From Streptomyces lincolnensis (GTDB taxonomy: Bacteria > Actinomycetota > Actinomycetes > Streptomycetales > Streptomycetaceae): a stretch of 64,000 bases of DNA. The position numbers were made by a program, and so were the translations under genes. Of this stretch, positions 26,443 to 34,300 are shown piece by piece. Position 1 is the stretch's first letter, and every line of letters begins with the position of its first letter. The DNA lies in NCBI RefSeq assembly GCF_001685355.1, contig NZ_CP016438.1:1302001-1366000 (forward strand), given 5' to 3'. Below the pieces are notes generated by a model that was given only the letters and a program-made list of their open reading frames with translations, was not told the origin of the DNA and searched no databases.

Positions 26443-26472
26443 GTGGTGGGTGAAGACGACATCTCCGGGTGA
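26443..26472 (+). promoter_or_regulatory. Possible leader peptide VVGEDDISG
   Basis: A perfect GAGGAG site (26429-26434) stands 8 bases before GTG 26443, which opens a nine-codon frame VVGEDDISG ending TGA 26470-26472. It lies 130 bases upstream of the ABC-F relic. Short translated leaders control many ABC-F antibiotic-protection genes by ribosome stalling. Confidence 0.45.
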
Positions 26473-26559
26473 GATCCGGATCTGACGGCCACCGGACGCG
26501 CTTTCAGGAGCGCCGCCGACGTGGCCGGTTCGTCGTACCCCTTTGCCCACGTCTGCCCA

Positions 26560-26579
26560 GGGCGGGAGTCTGTCCGCCC
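26560..26579 (+). terminator. Leader hairpin before the ABC-F relic
   Basis: GGGCGG (26560-26565) pairs with CCGCCC (26574-26579) around 8 bases, followed by CAGCCTTCTT. It could be the attenuator or mask the start of the gene at 26603. Only six pairs. Confidence 0.3.
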
Positions 26580-26602
26580 GCAGCCTTCTTGAGGTCTTCT
26601 CC

Positions 26603-26986
26603 ATGTCCGACGCCGCCGTCGTCTGCTCGCATCTCTCCTTCGCCTGGCCGGACGACACTCCGGTCTTCGACGACCTGTCCTTCACCGTGGCCACCGGCCG
26701 CACGGGCCTGGTCGCACCCAATGGCTCCGGCAAAAGCACCCTGCTCAAGCTGATCGCCGGGGAACTGAAGCCCGCCGTCGCCTCGGTGGCCGTCGGCGGC
26801 ACCCTGGGGTACCTCCCGCAGACCCTCCCCCTGACCGGCGATCCCACCGTCGCCGAGGTGATCCGCGCCCAACTACTCAGGCGTCCCGACGTATTGCTGC
26901 TCGACGAGCCGACCAACAACCTCGACCTGGCCGGCGTGGGCCAGTTGGAGAGCGCGCTCACGGAGACCGGAGCCCCCGCGGTGTGA
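26603..26986 (+). pseudogene. ABC-F ATPase relic with internal deletion
   Basis: 127 codons from ATG 26603 (MSDAAVVCSHLSFAWPDDTP). The first nucleotide domain is recognisable: Walker A APNGSGKST and LGYLPQTLPL. After TVAEVIRAQ the frame jumps straight to LLRRPDVLLLDEPTNNLDL, a Walker B, with no LSGGQ signature between, and stops soon after LESALTETGAPAV. An intact ABC-F has about 540 residues and two such domains, so roughly 400 codons are missing. Still in frame and possibly expressed, but cannot hydrolyse ATP normally. An intact ABC-F gene follows. Confidence 0.75.
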
Positions 26987-27036
26987 GCCGCCGGCCTGTC
27001 CAGTGGCCCGCGTCCGCGGCCGAGTGCCCGGCGGGC

Positions 27037-27080
27037 CGACCACCGATCACACCTGTGTCGACCACCGATCCCACCTGTGA
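27037..27080 (+). repeat. Tandem 22-base duplication before the ABC-F gene
   Basis: Positions 27037-27058 and 27059-27080 agree at 20 of 22 bases (units CGACCACCGATCACACCTGT and CGACCACCGATCCCACCTGT plus two bases each). The second unit ends 9 bases before the GTG of the ABC-F gene and directly abuts its GAGGGAGA ribosome site. Confidence 0.75.
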
Positions 27081-27089
27081 GGGAGACTC

Positions 27090-28703
27090 GTGCCCCAGCC
27101 CGCTCTGCTCGCCCACGATCTCGTCCGCAACCTGGGCGGCCGCCGCGTCCTCGACGGCATCTGCCTGACCGCCTCCCCCGGCCACCGCATCGGCCTGATC
27201 GGGGAGAACGGCGTCGGCAAGTCCACCCTGCTGCGCGTGCTCGCCGGCGTCGACGAACCCGACGCCGGAAGCGTCACCCGCCCCGCCGAACTCGGCTTCC
27301 TGCACCAGGAGATGCCGTACGACGCCGACGCGACCATCGCCGCGGTGCTGGACGACGCGCTGCGCGAGGCCCGTGAGGACCTCGCCGAGCTGGACCGGCT
27401 CGGCGAGGAACTCGGCCGCGTCCCGGCGGACGATCCCGGCCACCAGGAGCTCCTCGACGCCTACGGCAGGCGCCTTGAGCTGGCCCAGGACCGGGAGTCC
27501 TGGGACGCCGACCGCCGCGCGGCCCTGGTCCTCGACGGCCTGGGCCTCAGCTCGTTCGGGCACGACCGCACACTCGGCTCCCTCTCCGGCGGACAGCGCG
27601 GCCGGCTGGTCCTGGCCGCGCTGCTCGTCCGGCGACCGCCGGCGCTGCTGCTCGACGAACCCACCAACCACCTCGACGACGGCGCCGCCGCCTTCCTGGA
27701 GGAGCAGATCCGCAACCTGCCCGGGACCGTGGTGCTCGCCAGCCACGACCGGGCTTTCCTCGATGCCGTCTGCACCGACCTGATCGACCTCGACCCGGCG
27801 GTGGACGGCCCGGTCCGTTACGGCGGCAACTACAGCGCCTACCTGTCCGAGAAGCACGCCGAACGGGAACGCTGGGAGCGGCGGTACGCCGAGGAGCAGG
27901 AGGAGCTCGCGGAGTTGCGGCACGCGGCGGGGGTGACCGCGCACCGGGTCGCGCCGGACCGGGGGCCGCGCGACAACGAGAAGATGGGCTACGCCCACCG
28001 GGGAGGTCGGGTGCAGAGCCAGGTCTCCCGGCGGGTCCGCAACGCCACCCGGCGGCTGGAGGATCTGGAGCGCACCCGGGTCGCCGAACCGCCCCGGCCG
28101 CTGCGGTTCGCCGCTGGGGAACTCGCCGCCCGAGCGGAGGAGAGCCCGCGGCCCGTGGTGTCCCTGTCCGACGTGCGGGTGCCGGGCCGGCTGGCGCTGG
28201 ACACCCTGGAGGTGGCGGCGGCCGACCGGCTGCTGGTCACGGGCGGCAACGGGGCGGGCAAGTCCACGCTGCTCGCCGTGCTCGCCGGCCGTCTCCCGGC
28301 CCAGGGCGGGATCGACCGGCGTCCCGGGCTGACGGTGGGGCTGCTCACCCAGGACACCGAGTTCGAGCGTCCCGACCGTACGGTCAGCGACACCTACGCG
28401 CTGTCGCTGGGCCCGGAGCGGGCTGAGAAGGTGCCGTTGGGCTCGCTCGGTCTGATGCACGAGGCGGACCTGGACAAGCCGGTCGGACAGCTGTCCGTGG
28501 GGCAGCGCCGACGGCTCGCGCTGGCGCTCCTGGTGGCCCGTCCGCCGCAGCTGCTGTTGCTCGACGAACCCACCAACCACCTGTCCCCTCGTCTGTGCGA
28601 CGAGCTGGAGGCGGCTTTGGGCACCGGTCCGGGTGCGATCGTGGTCGCCAGCCACGACCGCTGGCTGCGCCGACGGTGGCAGGGCCGCGAACTCCGGCTG
28701 TGA
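27090..28703 (+). CDS. ABC-F ribosomal protection protein
   Basis: 537 residues from GTG 27090 with GAGGGAGA upstream. Two ATPase domains: Walker A GENGVGKST with LSGGQRGRLVLAALL and LLLDEPTNHLDD, then Walker A GGNGAGKST with LSVGQRRRLALALL and LLLDEPTNHLSP. The linker is charged (HAERERWERRYAEEQEELAEL). No membrane segments. Members of this Streptomyces group (SrmB, TlrC, OleB, VarM types) displace macrolides, lincosamides or streptogramins from the 50S ribosome. Resistance spectrum here is unknown. The neighbouring relic suggests one of two copies has been lost. Confidence 0.93.
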   Translation: MPQPALLAHDLVRNLGGRRVLDGICLTASPGHRIGLIGENGVGKSTLLRVLAGVDEPDAGSVTRPAELGFLHQEMPYDADATIAAVLDDALREAREDLAELDRLGEELGRVPADDPGHQELLDAYGRRLELAQDRESWDADRRAALVLDGLGLSSFGHDRTLGSLSGGQRGRLVLAALLVRRPPALLLDEPTNHLDDGAAAFLEEQIRNLPGTVVLASHDRAFLDAVCTDLIDLDPAVDGPVRYGGNYSAYLSEKHAERERWERRYAEEQEELAELRHAAGVTAHRVAPDRGPRDNEKMGYAHRGGRVQSQVSRRVRNATRRLEDLERTRVAEPPRPLRFAAGELAARAEESPRPVVSLSDVRVPGRLALDTLEVAAADRLLVTGGNGAGKSTLLAVLAGRLPAQGGIDRRPGLTVGLLTQDTEFERPDRTVSDTYALSLGPERAEKVPLGSLGLMHEADLDKPVGQLSVGQRRRLALALLVARPPQLLLLDEPTNHLSPRLCDELEAALGTGPGAIVVASHDRWLRRRWQGRELRL

Positions 28704-28758
28704 CGGCGAGGCACGCGCGCTCACGCCCCCGCCCGGAGGGGCGGGGCCTCCCCGCAAC

Positions 28759-28804
28759 GGTGACGCTCCTTGCCTCCCGCAATAGTCACCAGTCAAGATG
28801 GTGA
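28759..28804. promoter_or_regulatory. Repeated GGTGA/TCACC half-sites before the CGNR gene
   Basis: GGTGAC (28759-28764), TCACCA (28786-28791) and TGGTGA (28799-28804); the last two form an inverted repeat around 7 bases and end one base before the GTG start. Likely an autoregulatory operator. Confidence 0.45.
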
Positions 28805-28805
28805 T

Positions 28806-29369
28806 GTGAATCTCGACCATGTTTTCGTATGCGGACACCCGGCCCTCGACTTCGCGGCCACCCTCCGCGCCCGGCGCTCGACGCGGTTCGAGATGTTCGT
28901 GACGCCGGAACGGCTGAACGCCTGGTATCTGGAGTCCGGACTCGTGGACACGATCACGCCCGGCAAGGAGGACGACGTCCGCGGGGCGATCACCGTGCGC
29001 GAGGCCGTCTACCGGCTCGTCACCGACCGCCGCCTCGGCGAGGAGTTCGACCGGGAAGCACTCGCCGTCGTCAACGCCGCCGCCCGCAAGGCCCCCGTGA
29101 CGCCGCAACTCGCCCCGAAGGGCCGGCAGACCGACGCGACGCCGGCCCAGACGCTGGCGACCGTCGCCCGGCAGGCCGTGGAACTGCTCGGCGGACCGGA
29201 CGTCCCTCTGATCAAGGAGTGCGGCAACCCCGAGTGCACCCGGGTCTACATCGACCGCTCCCGGGGCATGCGGCGCCAGTGGTGCGGCATGGAGTCCTGC
29301 GGCAACAAGTTCAAGGCGGCCGCCTACCGCTCACGCAAGAAGACCGCGCCCTCCGCGCCCGCAAGCTGA
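28806..29369 (+). CDS. CGNR zinc-finger regulator
   Basis: 187 residues from GTG 28806 (VNLDHVFVCGHPALDFAATL). N-terminal ABATE domain (about 5-125), then the CGNR zinc finger: CGNPECTRVYIDRSRG and WCGMESCGNKFKAAAYRSRK, with four Cys placed to bind zinc. Members are putative DNA-binding regulators, often beside transporters or resistance genes. Position 102 bases after the ABC-F gene on the same strand raises the possibility that it responds to the same drug, but it has its own operator-like repeats. Confidence 0.92.
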   Translation: MNLDHVFVCGHPALDFAATLRARRSTRFEMFVTPERLNAWYLESGLVDTITPGKEDDVRGAITVREAVYRLVTDRRLGEEFDREALAVVNAAARKAPVTPQLAPKGRQTDATPAQTLATVARQAVELLGGPDVPLIKECGNPECTRVYIDRSRGMRRQWCGMESCGNKFKAAAYRSRKKTAPSAPAS

Positions 29370-29494
29370 ACACCCCGCCGAGGCCGGTGGGACAGGGATA
29401 GGGTGACACCTATGGGAAACACACGTTCGACAGGGCCGACGGGCTTCAGGTAGCCCGCCAGGAGATACCTGGCGGTTGCCGCGAACGGAGTCCC

Positions 29495-29884
29495 GTGACC
29501 CGCACCGCCCACCATCTGCCCCCTTCACGCAGTCGGAAGACACCCGACCACTCACCGGGAAAGCCCTGGCGTTCCGTGGTCCTCCACGACCTCAGGTACA
29601 GCGCGCAGAGCTTCACCGACGCGACACGAGAGTCCAGAAGGCCTCAACCTCGCCGTGTCCGCCGCACGGTGGCCGTCTACTCCTTCCCCCGGCATCGGCG
29701 GGACGGCTCCGTCGCCGAGTGGTCCGCGCTGGAGGAGCGCCGGGCGCGACAGCGGCTCCGGGCCCAAGTGGGCACTCTCCTGCGGCTGGTGAACGCCACC
29801 ACCGGCGAACTGGCGCTCGATGCCGCGGACACCGTGGACATACCTCCGGCACGCCATCGGCGCAGCTCGCTCTGGCTCGCGTAG
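29495..29884 (+). CDS. Conserved Streptomyces hypothetical protein
   Basis: 129 residues from GTG 29495 with GGAG six bases upstream. Very basic: begins MTRTAHHLPPSRSRK, contains RRVRRTVAVYSFPRHRRDGSVAEW, ends RHRRSSLWLA. I recognise this as a small protein widespread in Streptomyces (from memory) with no assigned function. The arginine content suggests nucleic-acid contact, but no motif supports that. No membrane segment. Confidence 0.75.
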   Translation: MTRTAHHLPPSRSRKTPDHSPGKPWRSVVLHDLRYSAQSFTDATRESRRPQPRRVRRTVAVYSFPRHRRDGSVAEWSALEERRARQRLRAQVGTLLRLVNATTGELALDAADTVDIPPARHRRSSLWLA

Positions 29885-29920
29885 CACCGCGGACGACCTG
29901 ACGACCGGACTGCCGGACGG

Positions 29921-30679
29921 CTAGCGGCGGCGGGCGTGGCCGAGATAGGTGACGACGGGCCTGCCGTCGGGTTCGAGGACGAAGTCGGTCATCGTCGGGA
30001 TCGCCGCATCGGTGATCTTCCCGCTCCGGCGGGCGACGACGGCACGCACGAGGCCGAGGACGCTCCTGGGCTTGAAGGAGCAGATGCCCTCGCCGCGCAG
30101 GCCGTTCGCGGCGAGCGCGGCCTCGACCTCGTCGGGCGTACGCAGCCGCGCGGCCGCGTAGCGCCGGCGGGGCATGATCCGCGTGAACGGCACCGCCTGG
30201 AAGGCGCCGAGATAGATCAGCCGGGATACCGGTGTGCGGTTGACCGTGTCGTAGAACAGCACACCGTCGGGTCGCAGCAGGCGGGACGCGTGCGCGAGGA
30301 CCCCGTCCAAGTCGTCGGTGATCTCGAAGGTGTCGGTACAGAAGACGACGTCGAAGGATGCGGCGGTGAGGCCGGGGTCCTCGGCCGGGGCGGTGGCGTA
30401 CTCGACGCGCTCGCCCTGGGCCTCCTGCCGGGCCAGGGCCGTGGCCTTCGGGGAGGGGTCGAGCGCGACGACCCGGAAGCCGAGGTCCGCCAGGCCACGG
30501 GCGAGGAGGCCGCGTCCGCCGCCGATGACCAGGGCGTCTCGGCCGGCGGTGTCGATGCCGAGCCGGCGCAGGGTCGAGGTCAGGTATTCCAGGCGTACGT
30601 CCTGGAAGGTGAGGGCCCGGATATGGCGGCCGTCGACCGCGTCGGGGGCGGGCGAGTCGAGTTCGACGATCGGAGTCAC
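29921..30679 (-). CDS. Class I SAM-dependent methyltransferase (UbiG-like)
   Basis: 252 residues from GTG 30679 with GGGGAGGAC upstream. SAM-binding motifs: DALVIGGGRGLLARGLADLG (motif I, about residue 50), VVALDPSP (acidic loop, motif II) and ASFDVVFCTDTFEI (motif III), then LLRPDGVLFYDTVNRT. The DTVNR segment and the C-terminal FKPRSVLGLVRA resemble ubiquinone/menaquinone-type O- and C-methyltransferases. Substrate unknown. It diverges from the HxlR regulator, which probably controls it through the palindrome between them. Confidence 0.88.
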   Translation of the reverse strand: MTPIVELDSPAPDAVDGRHIRALTFQDVRLEYLTSTLRRLGIDTAGRDALVIGGGRGLLARGLADLGFRVVALDPSPKATALARQEAQGERVEYATAPAEDPGLTAASFDVVFCTDTFEITDDLDGVLAHASRLLRPDGVLFYDTVNRTPVSRLIYLGAFQAVPFTRIMPRRRYAAARLRTPDEVEAALAANGLRGEGICSFKPRSVLGLVRAVVARRSGKITDAAIPTMTDFVLEPDGRPVVTYLGHARRR

Positions 30680-30692
30680 GGCGTCCTCCCCA

Positions 30693-30715
30693 GTGGGTTT
30701 CCCGAGGAAACCCAC
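30693..30715. promoter_or_regulatory. Perfect 10-bp-arm palindrome, likely HxlR operator
   Basis: GTGGGTTTCC (30693-30702), CGA, GGAAACCCAC (30706-30715). It sits in the 72-base space between the divergent methyltransferase and HxlR starts, where one repressor could control both. Confidence 0.7.
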
Positions 30716-30751
30716 CCTAGTCTCCTTAAGGAACCTGGGTACCCTGGGACG

Positions 30752-31285
30752 GTGACCAGAACCTCGCTCGCCGACGTCGCGTGCTCGATCGCGCGCGCGT
30801 CCGACCTGTTCGCGGACGCGTGGACGGCACTGATCATGCGGGACGTCCTGACGGGGGTGACCCGTTTCGACGATCTCGCCCGCGATCTGGGCATCTCGCG
30901 CAAGGTGCTGGCGGCCAGGCTCTCGCGACTGGTGGCGGAGGACGTCCTGACCCGCGAGCGCTATCAGGACCACCCGCCGCGCGAGCACTACGTCGCGACC
31001 GAGAAGGGCGAGGAGCTGTATCCCGTGCTGCTCGCGCTGATGCGGTGGGGCGACCGCTGGTACGGCCAGGAGTCCGGACCGCCCGTGCGCATCCATCATC
31101 TGGAGTGCGGCCACGACACCGAGCCGGTGACGGTGTGCGGGCACTGCGGCCACGCGCTCACCGTCGACACCACCACCCAACTCCCGGGCCCCGGCGGCCG
31201 CGTGGGCCCGGGCACCCAGGTGATCGGGCCCCTGGTCGCGGCCAGACGGCCACCCGAACAACCACCGACGGTTCCCAAGAGGTAG
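30752..31285 (+). CDS. HxlR-family transcriptional regulator
   Basis: 177 residues. HxlR winged helix at 1-110: CSIARASDLFADAWTALIMR, then TRFDDLARDLGISRKVLAARLSRL and HPPREHYVATEKG. After it a tail with HLECGHDTEPVTVCGHCGHAL, four Cys/His residues that could bind zinc, which is an extension beyond the minimal family length of about 110-130. GTG 30752 has no good ribosome site. It diverges from the methyltransferase gene. Confidence 0.92.
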   Translation: MTRTSLADVACSIARASDLFADAWTALIMRDVLTGVTRFDDLARDLGISRKVLAARLSRLVAEDVLTRERYQDHPPREHYVATEKGEELYPVLLALMRWGDRWYGQESGPPVRIHHLECGHDTEPVTVCGHCGHALTVDTTTQLPGPGGRVGPGTQVIGPLVAARRPPEQPPTVPKR

Positions 31286-31385
31286 ACGTGCAGCGCGTGG
31301 CCCGGCAGCGCCACGAACACGAGCGCCACCGGGACCACACGCCGAAGCGACTTGCACGCGGAGGGCGTCCTGGGCGGAAGGCGTC

Positions 31386-32165
31386 CTAGACGGTGAAGCC
31401 GCCGTCGATACTGATCGTCGCACCCGTCAGAAAGGCCGACTCGGGCCCGGCGATGTAGGCGATCAGACCGGTCAGTTCGCCGGGAACCGCGTACCGGCCC
31501 GCCGGGGTCAGCCGGGTCATCACCTCGGCGAGTTCGCCGTCGTGCGGGTTGGACTCGGTGTCGACCGGGCCGGGCTGGACGTTGTTCACCGTGATCGCCC
31601 GGGGCCCCAGTTCCCGGGCCAGCGCCCGGGTGAATCCACCGACGGCCGCCTTGGAGAGGGCGTACAACGTGCCGTACGGAATCGGGATCCGCTCGGCGTA
31701 GACACTGCCGATCGAGATGATCCGGCCGCCGTCCCCCATGTGCCACAGCGCTTCCTGAGTGGCCACGAACATGGAGCGCACATTGACCGCGACGGACTGG
31801 TCGAAGTCGTCGAGCGTGAGCTCGTCGAGCGGCCCGAAGGCACCACCACCCGCGTTGTTCACGAGGATGTCCAGGCGACCCCACTCCTCGACCGTCCGCC
31901 GGACGGTCGCCCGGACCGCCTCGGCGTCGGTGGCGTCAGCTCTGATCGCCACAGCCCTGCCGCCCTCGGCCGTGATCTCCGCGACGACCTTCTCGGCACG
32001 CTCGGAGGAGGCGTTGTACGTGAGGGCCACGGCCGCGCCCTCGCGGGCCAGACGGCGGGCGATGGCCGCACCGATGCCGCGGCTCGCAGCGGTGACCAGG
32101 GCGGCTTTCCCGGTGAGCGGTAAGCCCGTGGCGCTGTCACGACCCGACGTGGGTGTGCGGCTCAT
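31386..32165 (-). CDS. Short-chain dehydrogenase/reductase
   Basis: 259 residues. Classical SDR: cofactor motif VTAASRGIGAAIA (a TxxSxGIG form of TGxxxGxG), NNAG in LDILVNNAGGG, catalytic Ser in IISIGSVY and YxxxK as YALSKA, C-terminal PESAFLTGATISIDGGFTV. NAD(P)H-dependent, 3-oxoacyl-reductase-like; substrate unknown. The start is 2 bases after the NmrA-family stop, so the two are one operon. Confidence 0.94.
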   Translation of the reverse strand: MSRTPTSGRDSATGLPLTGKAALVTAASRGIGAAIARRLAREGAAVALTYNASSERAEKVVAEITAEGGRAVAIRADATDAEAVRATVRRTVEEWGRLDILVNNAGGGAFGPLDELTLDDFDQSVAVNVRSMFVATQEALWHMGDGGRIISIGSVYAERIPIPYGTLYALSKAAVGGFTRALARELGPRAITVNNVQPGPVDTESNPHDGELAEVMTRLTPAGRYAVPGELTGLIAYIAGPESAFLTGATISIDGGFTV

Positions 32166-32167
32166 GC

Positions 32168-33118
32168 TCAACCCACCTGGATCCGGGAGCCGTTCTCGGC
32201 CAGCCAGGTGTCGAAGTCCTTCAGCGCCGGGTTGATCTCCCGCAGCCGGTCCAGGTCGCGGGCGCCGGTGAACTCCTGGTCGAAGTCGCCGTAGTACTGG
32301 AACATGTTGGCGATCTCTTCGCCCGCCGGGACGCCCAGGGAGCGGAAGACGTCGTAGGGCACCGACTGGAAACGCACCGGCTCGCCCAGTACGGCCGCCA
32401 GCTTCTCGGCGTACTGCGCGCCGGTCAGGTGGTCGCCGGCCAGGCCGATGGTGTGGCCGATGAACTCCTCGCCGGACTTGAGGATCGCGTAGGCGGTGCG
32501 GCCGATGTCGTTGACGTCCACACCGGACAGCAGCTTGCCGTCCTCGAACGGCAGGGTCAGCGTCAGCACGCCGTCCTCGGCCCGCTTGGGCGCCATCACC
32601 GACAGGAAGCCCTGGAAGAAGAAGGTGGTGTTCAGGAACGTGGTGGGCACCCCGGCCTGCCGGAACAGTTCGTTCGCCTCGCCCTTGACGTCGAAGTGCG
32701 GCACGTTGTACTTCTCCTGGAGCACCGGCATCCGCTCGTCCTCCAGCGGCAGCAGCTCCCGGGTGTCCTCCAGCGTCGACCACACCACGTGCTTCAGGCC
32801 GGCGCCCTTCGCGGCCCGCACCAGGGTCTCGACCTCCTCGGCCTCCTTGGCCGCCGAACCGTGCGCCCAGAAGTTGGTGACCAGGAAGGCACCGTAGGCA
32901 CCCTCGAACGCCCGGTGCACGCTCGGCTCGTCGTAGAAGTCCGCCCGCACCACCTCCGCACCGAGCTCCGCGAGTTCCTTGGCGGCCGGCGAGTCCGGGT
33001 TCCTGGTCAGCGCGCGCACCGCGAAACCCGAGTCCGGATCGGCCAGGATCACCCGCGCGGCACCGCCGCCCTGCGCACCCGTGGCTCCGGCGACCGCGAT
33101 GACCTTCTTCTCGCTCAT
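32168..33118 (-). CDS. NmrA-family NAD(P)-binding protein
   Basis: 316 residues with GGAG before ATG 33118. Rossmann start VIAVAGATGAQGGGAARVIL and typical HSCARG/NmrA pattern (NFWAHGSAAKEAEEVETLVR, HVVWSTLEDT, FFFQGFLSVMAPKRAEDG). These proteins lack the SDR Tyr-Lys pair and usually act as redox sensors binding NADP+, though some are reductases. First gene of the operon with the SDR, behind a doubly palindromic promoter. Confidence 0.92.
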   Translation of the reverse strand: MSEKKVIAVAGATGAQGGGAARVILADPDSGFAVRALTRNPDSPAAKELAELGAEVVRADFYDEPSVHRAFEGAYGAFLVTNFWAHGSAAKEAEEVETLVRAAKGAGLKHVVWSTLEDTRELLPLEDERMPVLQEKYNVPHFDVKGEANELFRQAGVPTTFLNTTFFFQGFLSVMAPKRAEDGVLTLTLPFEDGKLLSGVDVNDIGRTAYAILKSGEEFIGHTIGLAGDHLTGAQYAEKLAAVLGEPVRFQSVPYDVFRSLGVPAGEEIANMFQYYGDFDQEFTGARDLDRLREINPALKDFDTWLAENGSRIQVG

Positions 33119-33151
33119 GACACCTGCTCCTGCCCCAAGAAGGGAAACGTT

Positions 33152-33193
33152 GTTGACGCATCAACTACAACACACATCAGTTGATACATCAAC
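33152..33193 (-). promoter_or_regulatory. Promoter overlapped by two palindromic operators
   Basis: GTTGATACATCAAC (33180-33193) and GTTGACGCATCAAC (33152-33165) are 14-base palindromes 28 bases apart. Read on the minus strand, TTGATG (33192-33187), 17 bases, then TGTAGT make a good -35/-10 pair lying on and between them. A MarR- or HxlR-type repressor, not adjacent, should bind here. Confidence 0.65.
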
Positions 33194-33277
33194 CACGCGG
33201 CCGGTATTCGGCGCTCCATGGCCACATCGCGCCCCCGCCGCCCCTGCCGTCCGCCGACAGGCGTGGCGAGTGGCGGG

Positions 33278-34078
33278 TCAGCCGGCCAGTCCGTAGAAGC
33301 GCATCGGTGAGTTCGGCTCGAAACCGATGCGCGGGTACACGGGCGCACCGGCGACGGTGGCGTGCAGGGTGGCCCGGGTCAGCCCGGTGGCGCGGGCGCC
33401 CTCGTACAGCGCCTTGCGCGTCACCGCCTCGCCGTAGCCCCGACGCTGCGCGTCCGGATCAGTGGCGACGAGTACGACGAAGAGCCGGCCCTCCGCCTCG
33501 ATCGTCGCGGCGCAGGCGACCGGGACACCGTCCCGCAGGGCCAGGTAGGCGTAGACCTCCTTCTTCCACAGCGTGGAGCCGGCGATGCCGTCGCGGCCCT
33601 GCTCCAGGGGGAAGCCGTAGGCGCGCGAGTTGAGGTCCGCGTAGGCCCGCAGGTGTTCGTCGGTGGTCACGCGCTCGAAGGTCAGGTCCCGATGGTGGGG
33701 CTCGGGGACGGGCAGCAGGTCGCCGGCCATGCCAGTGCCCGGGAAGGCGTAGGCCAGGCCCGCGCGCCGGGCCGCCTCGTCCAGCGCCGCGCGTGCGTCG
33801 TCCGCGAGCAGGTCCTCGAACAGCCACAGGAAACCCGGCTGCTTCTTGGACCGCATGATGTCGGCCGCCTGGCCAAGACGCTGTCCCAGGAGTGCCGCGT
33901 CCGCGCCGACATCGGTCAGTGTCACCGCGTTCCAGAAGGCGAAGCGGCAGTCGGCCCAGCGGACGGCGACGCCCGGCAGATCCCGTACGTCCGCGTCCTG
34001 GTCCCGGTCGAGCACCATGGCGCGCCAGACCGTGGAGAGCTGTGCCACCGATTCTTCCGCGGCCGCCAGTTCCGTCAC
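33278..34078 (-). CDS. GNAT-family N-acetyltransferase
   Basis: 266 residues from GTG 34078 with GAGGGGG upstream. The C-terminal half has the acetyl-CoA loop VATDPDAQRRGYGEAVTRKA (the Q/RxxGxG/A motif) and the closing strand HATVAGAPVYPRIGFEPNS. The N-terminal half (1-130) is poorly conserved, with WRAMVLDRDQDADVRDLPG, as in two-lobed GNAT proteins. Substrate unknown. The upstream gene on the other strand diverges. Confidence 0.88.
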   Translation of the reverse strand: MTELAAAEESVAQLSTVWRAMVLDRDQDADVRDLPGVAVRWADCRFAFWNAVTLTDVGADAALLGQRLGQAADIMRSKKQPGFLWLFEDLLADDARAALDEAARRAGLAYAFPGTGMAGDLLPVPEPHHRDLTFERVTTDEHLRAYADLNSRAYGFPLEQGRDGIAGSTLWKKEVYAYLALRDGVPVACAATIEAEGRLFVVLVATDPDAQRRGYGEAVTRKALYEGARATGLTRATLHATVAGAPVYPRIGFEPNSPMRFYGLAG

Positions 34079-34300
34079 CGCAAACCCCCTCGTCGTGTCG
34101 TGTGCGCGATGTCCCGCGCCGGATACGCCGGATACAACGTGCTCCGTCGGCCAGAAGTTCGGCCCCACGGTCCCTTCCGGACTTCCGGACTTCCGCAGGA
34201 CGCGGCTCTGTTATGGCGGGCGCTCCACGGGTACGGGGCCAGTCTCCCTGTCCCACCAGCGCAGGAGGCGAGAACGATCGACACTGCGGCCCCCAGGACC

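Noticed and set aside
26958..29108. A 716-codon minus-strand frame over the ABC-F and CGNR genes
   Set aside because: Antisense shadow; no recognisable motif, and the plus-strand proteins are complete.
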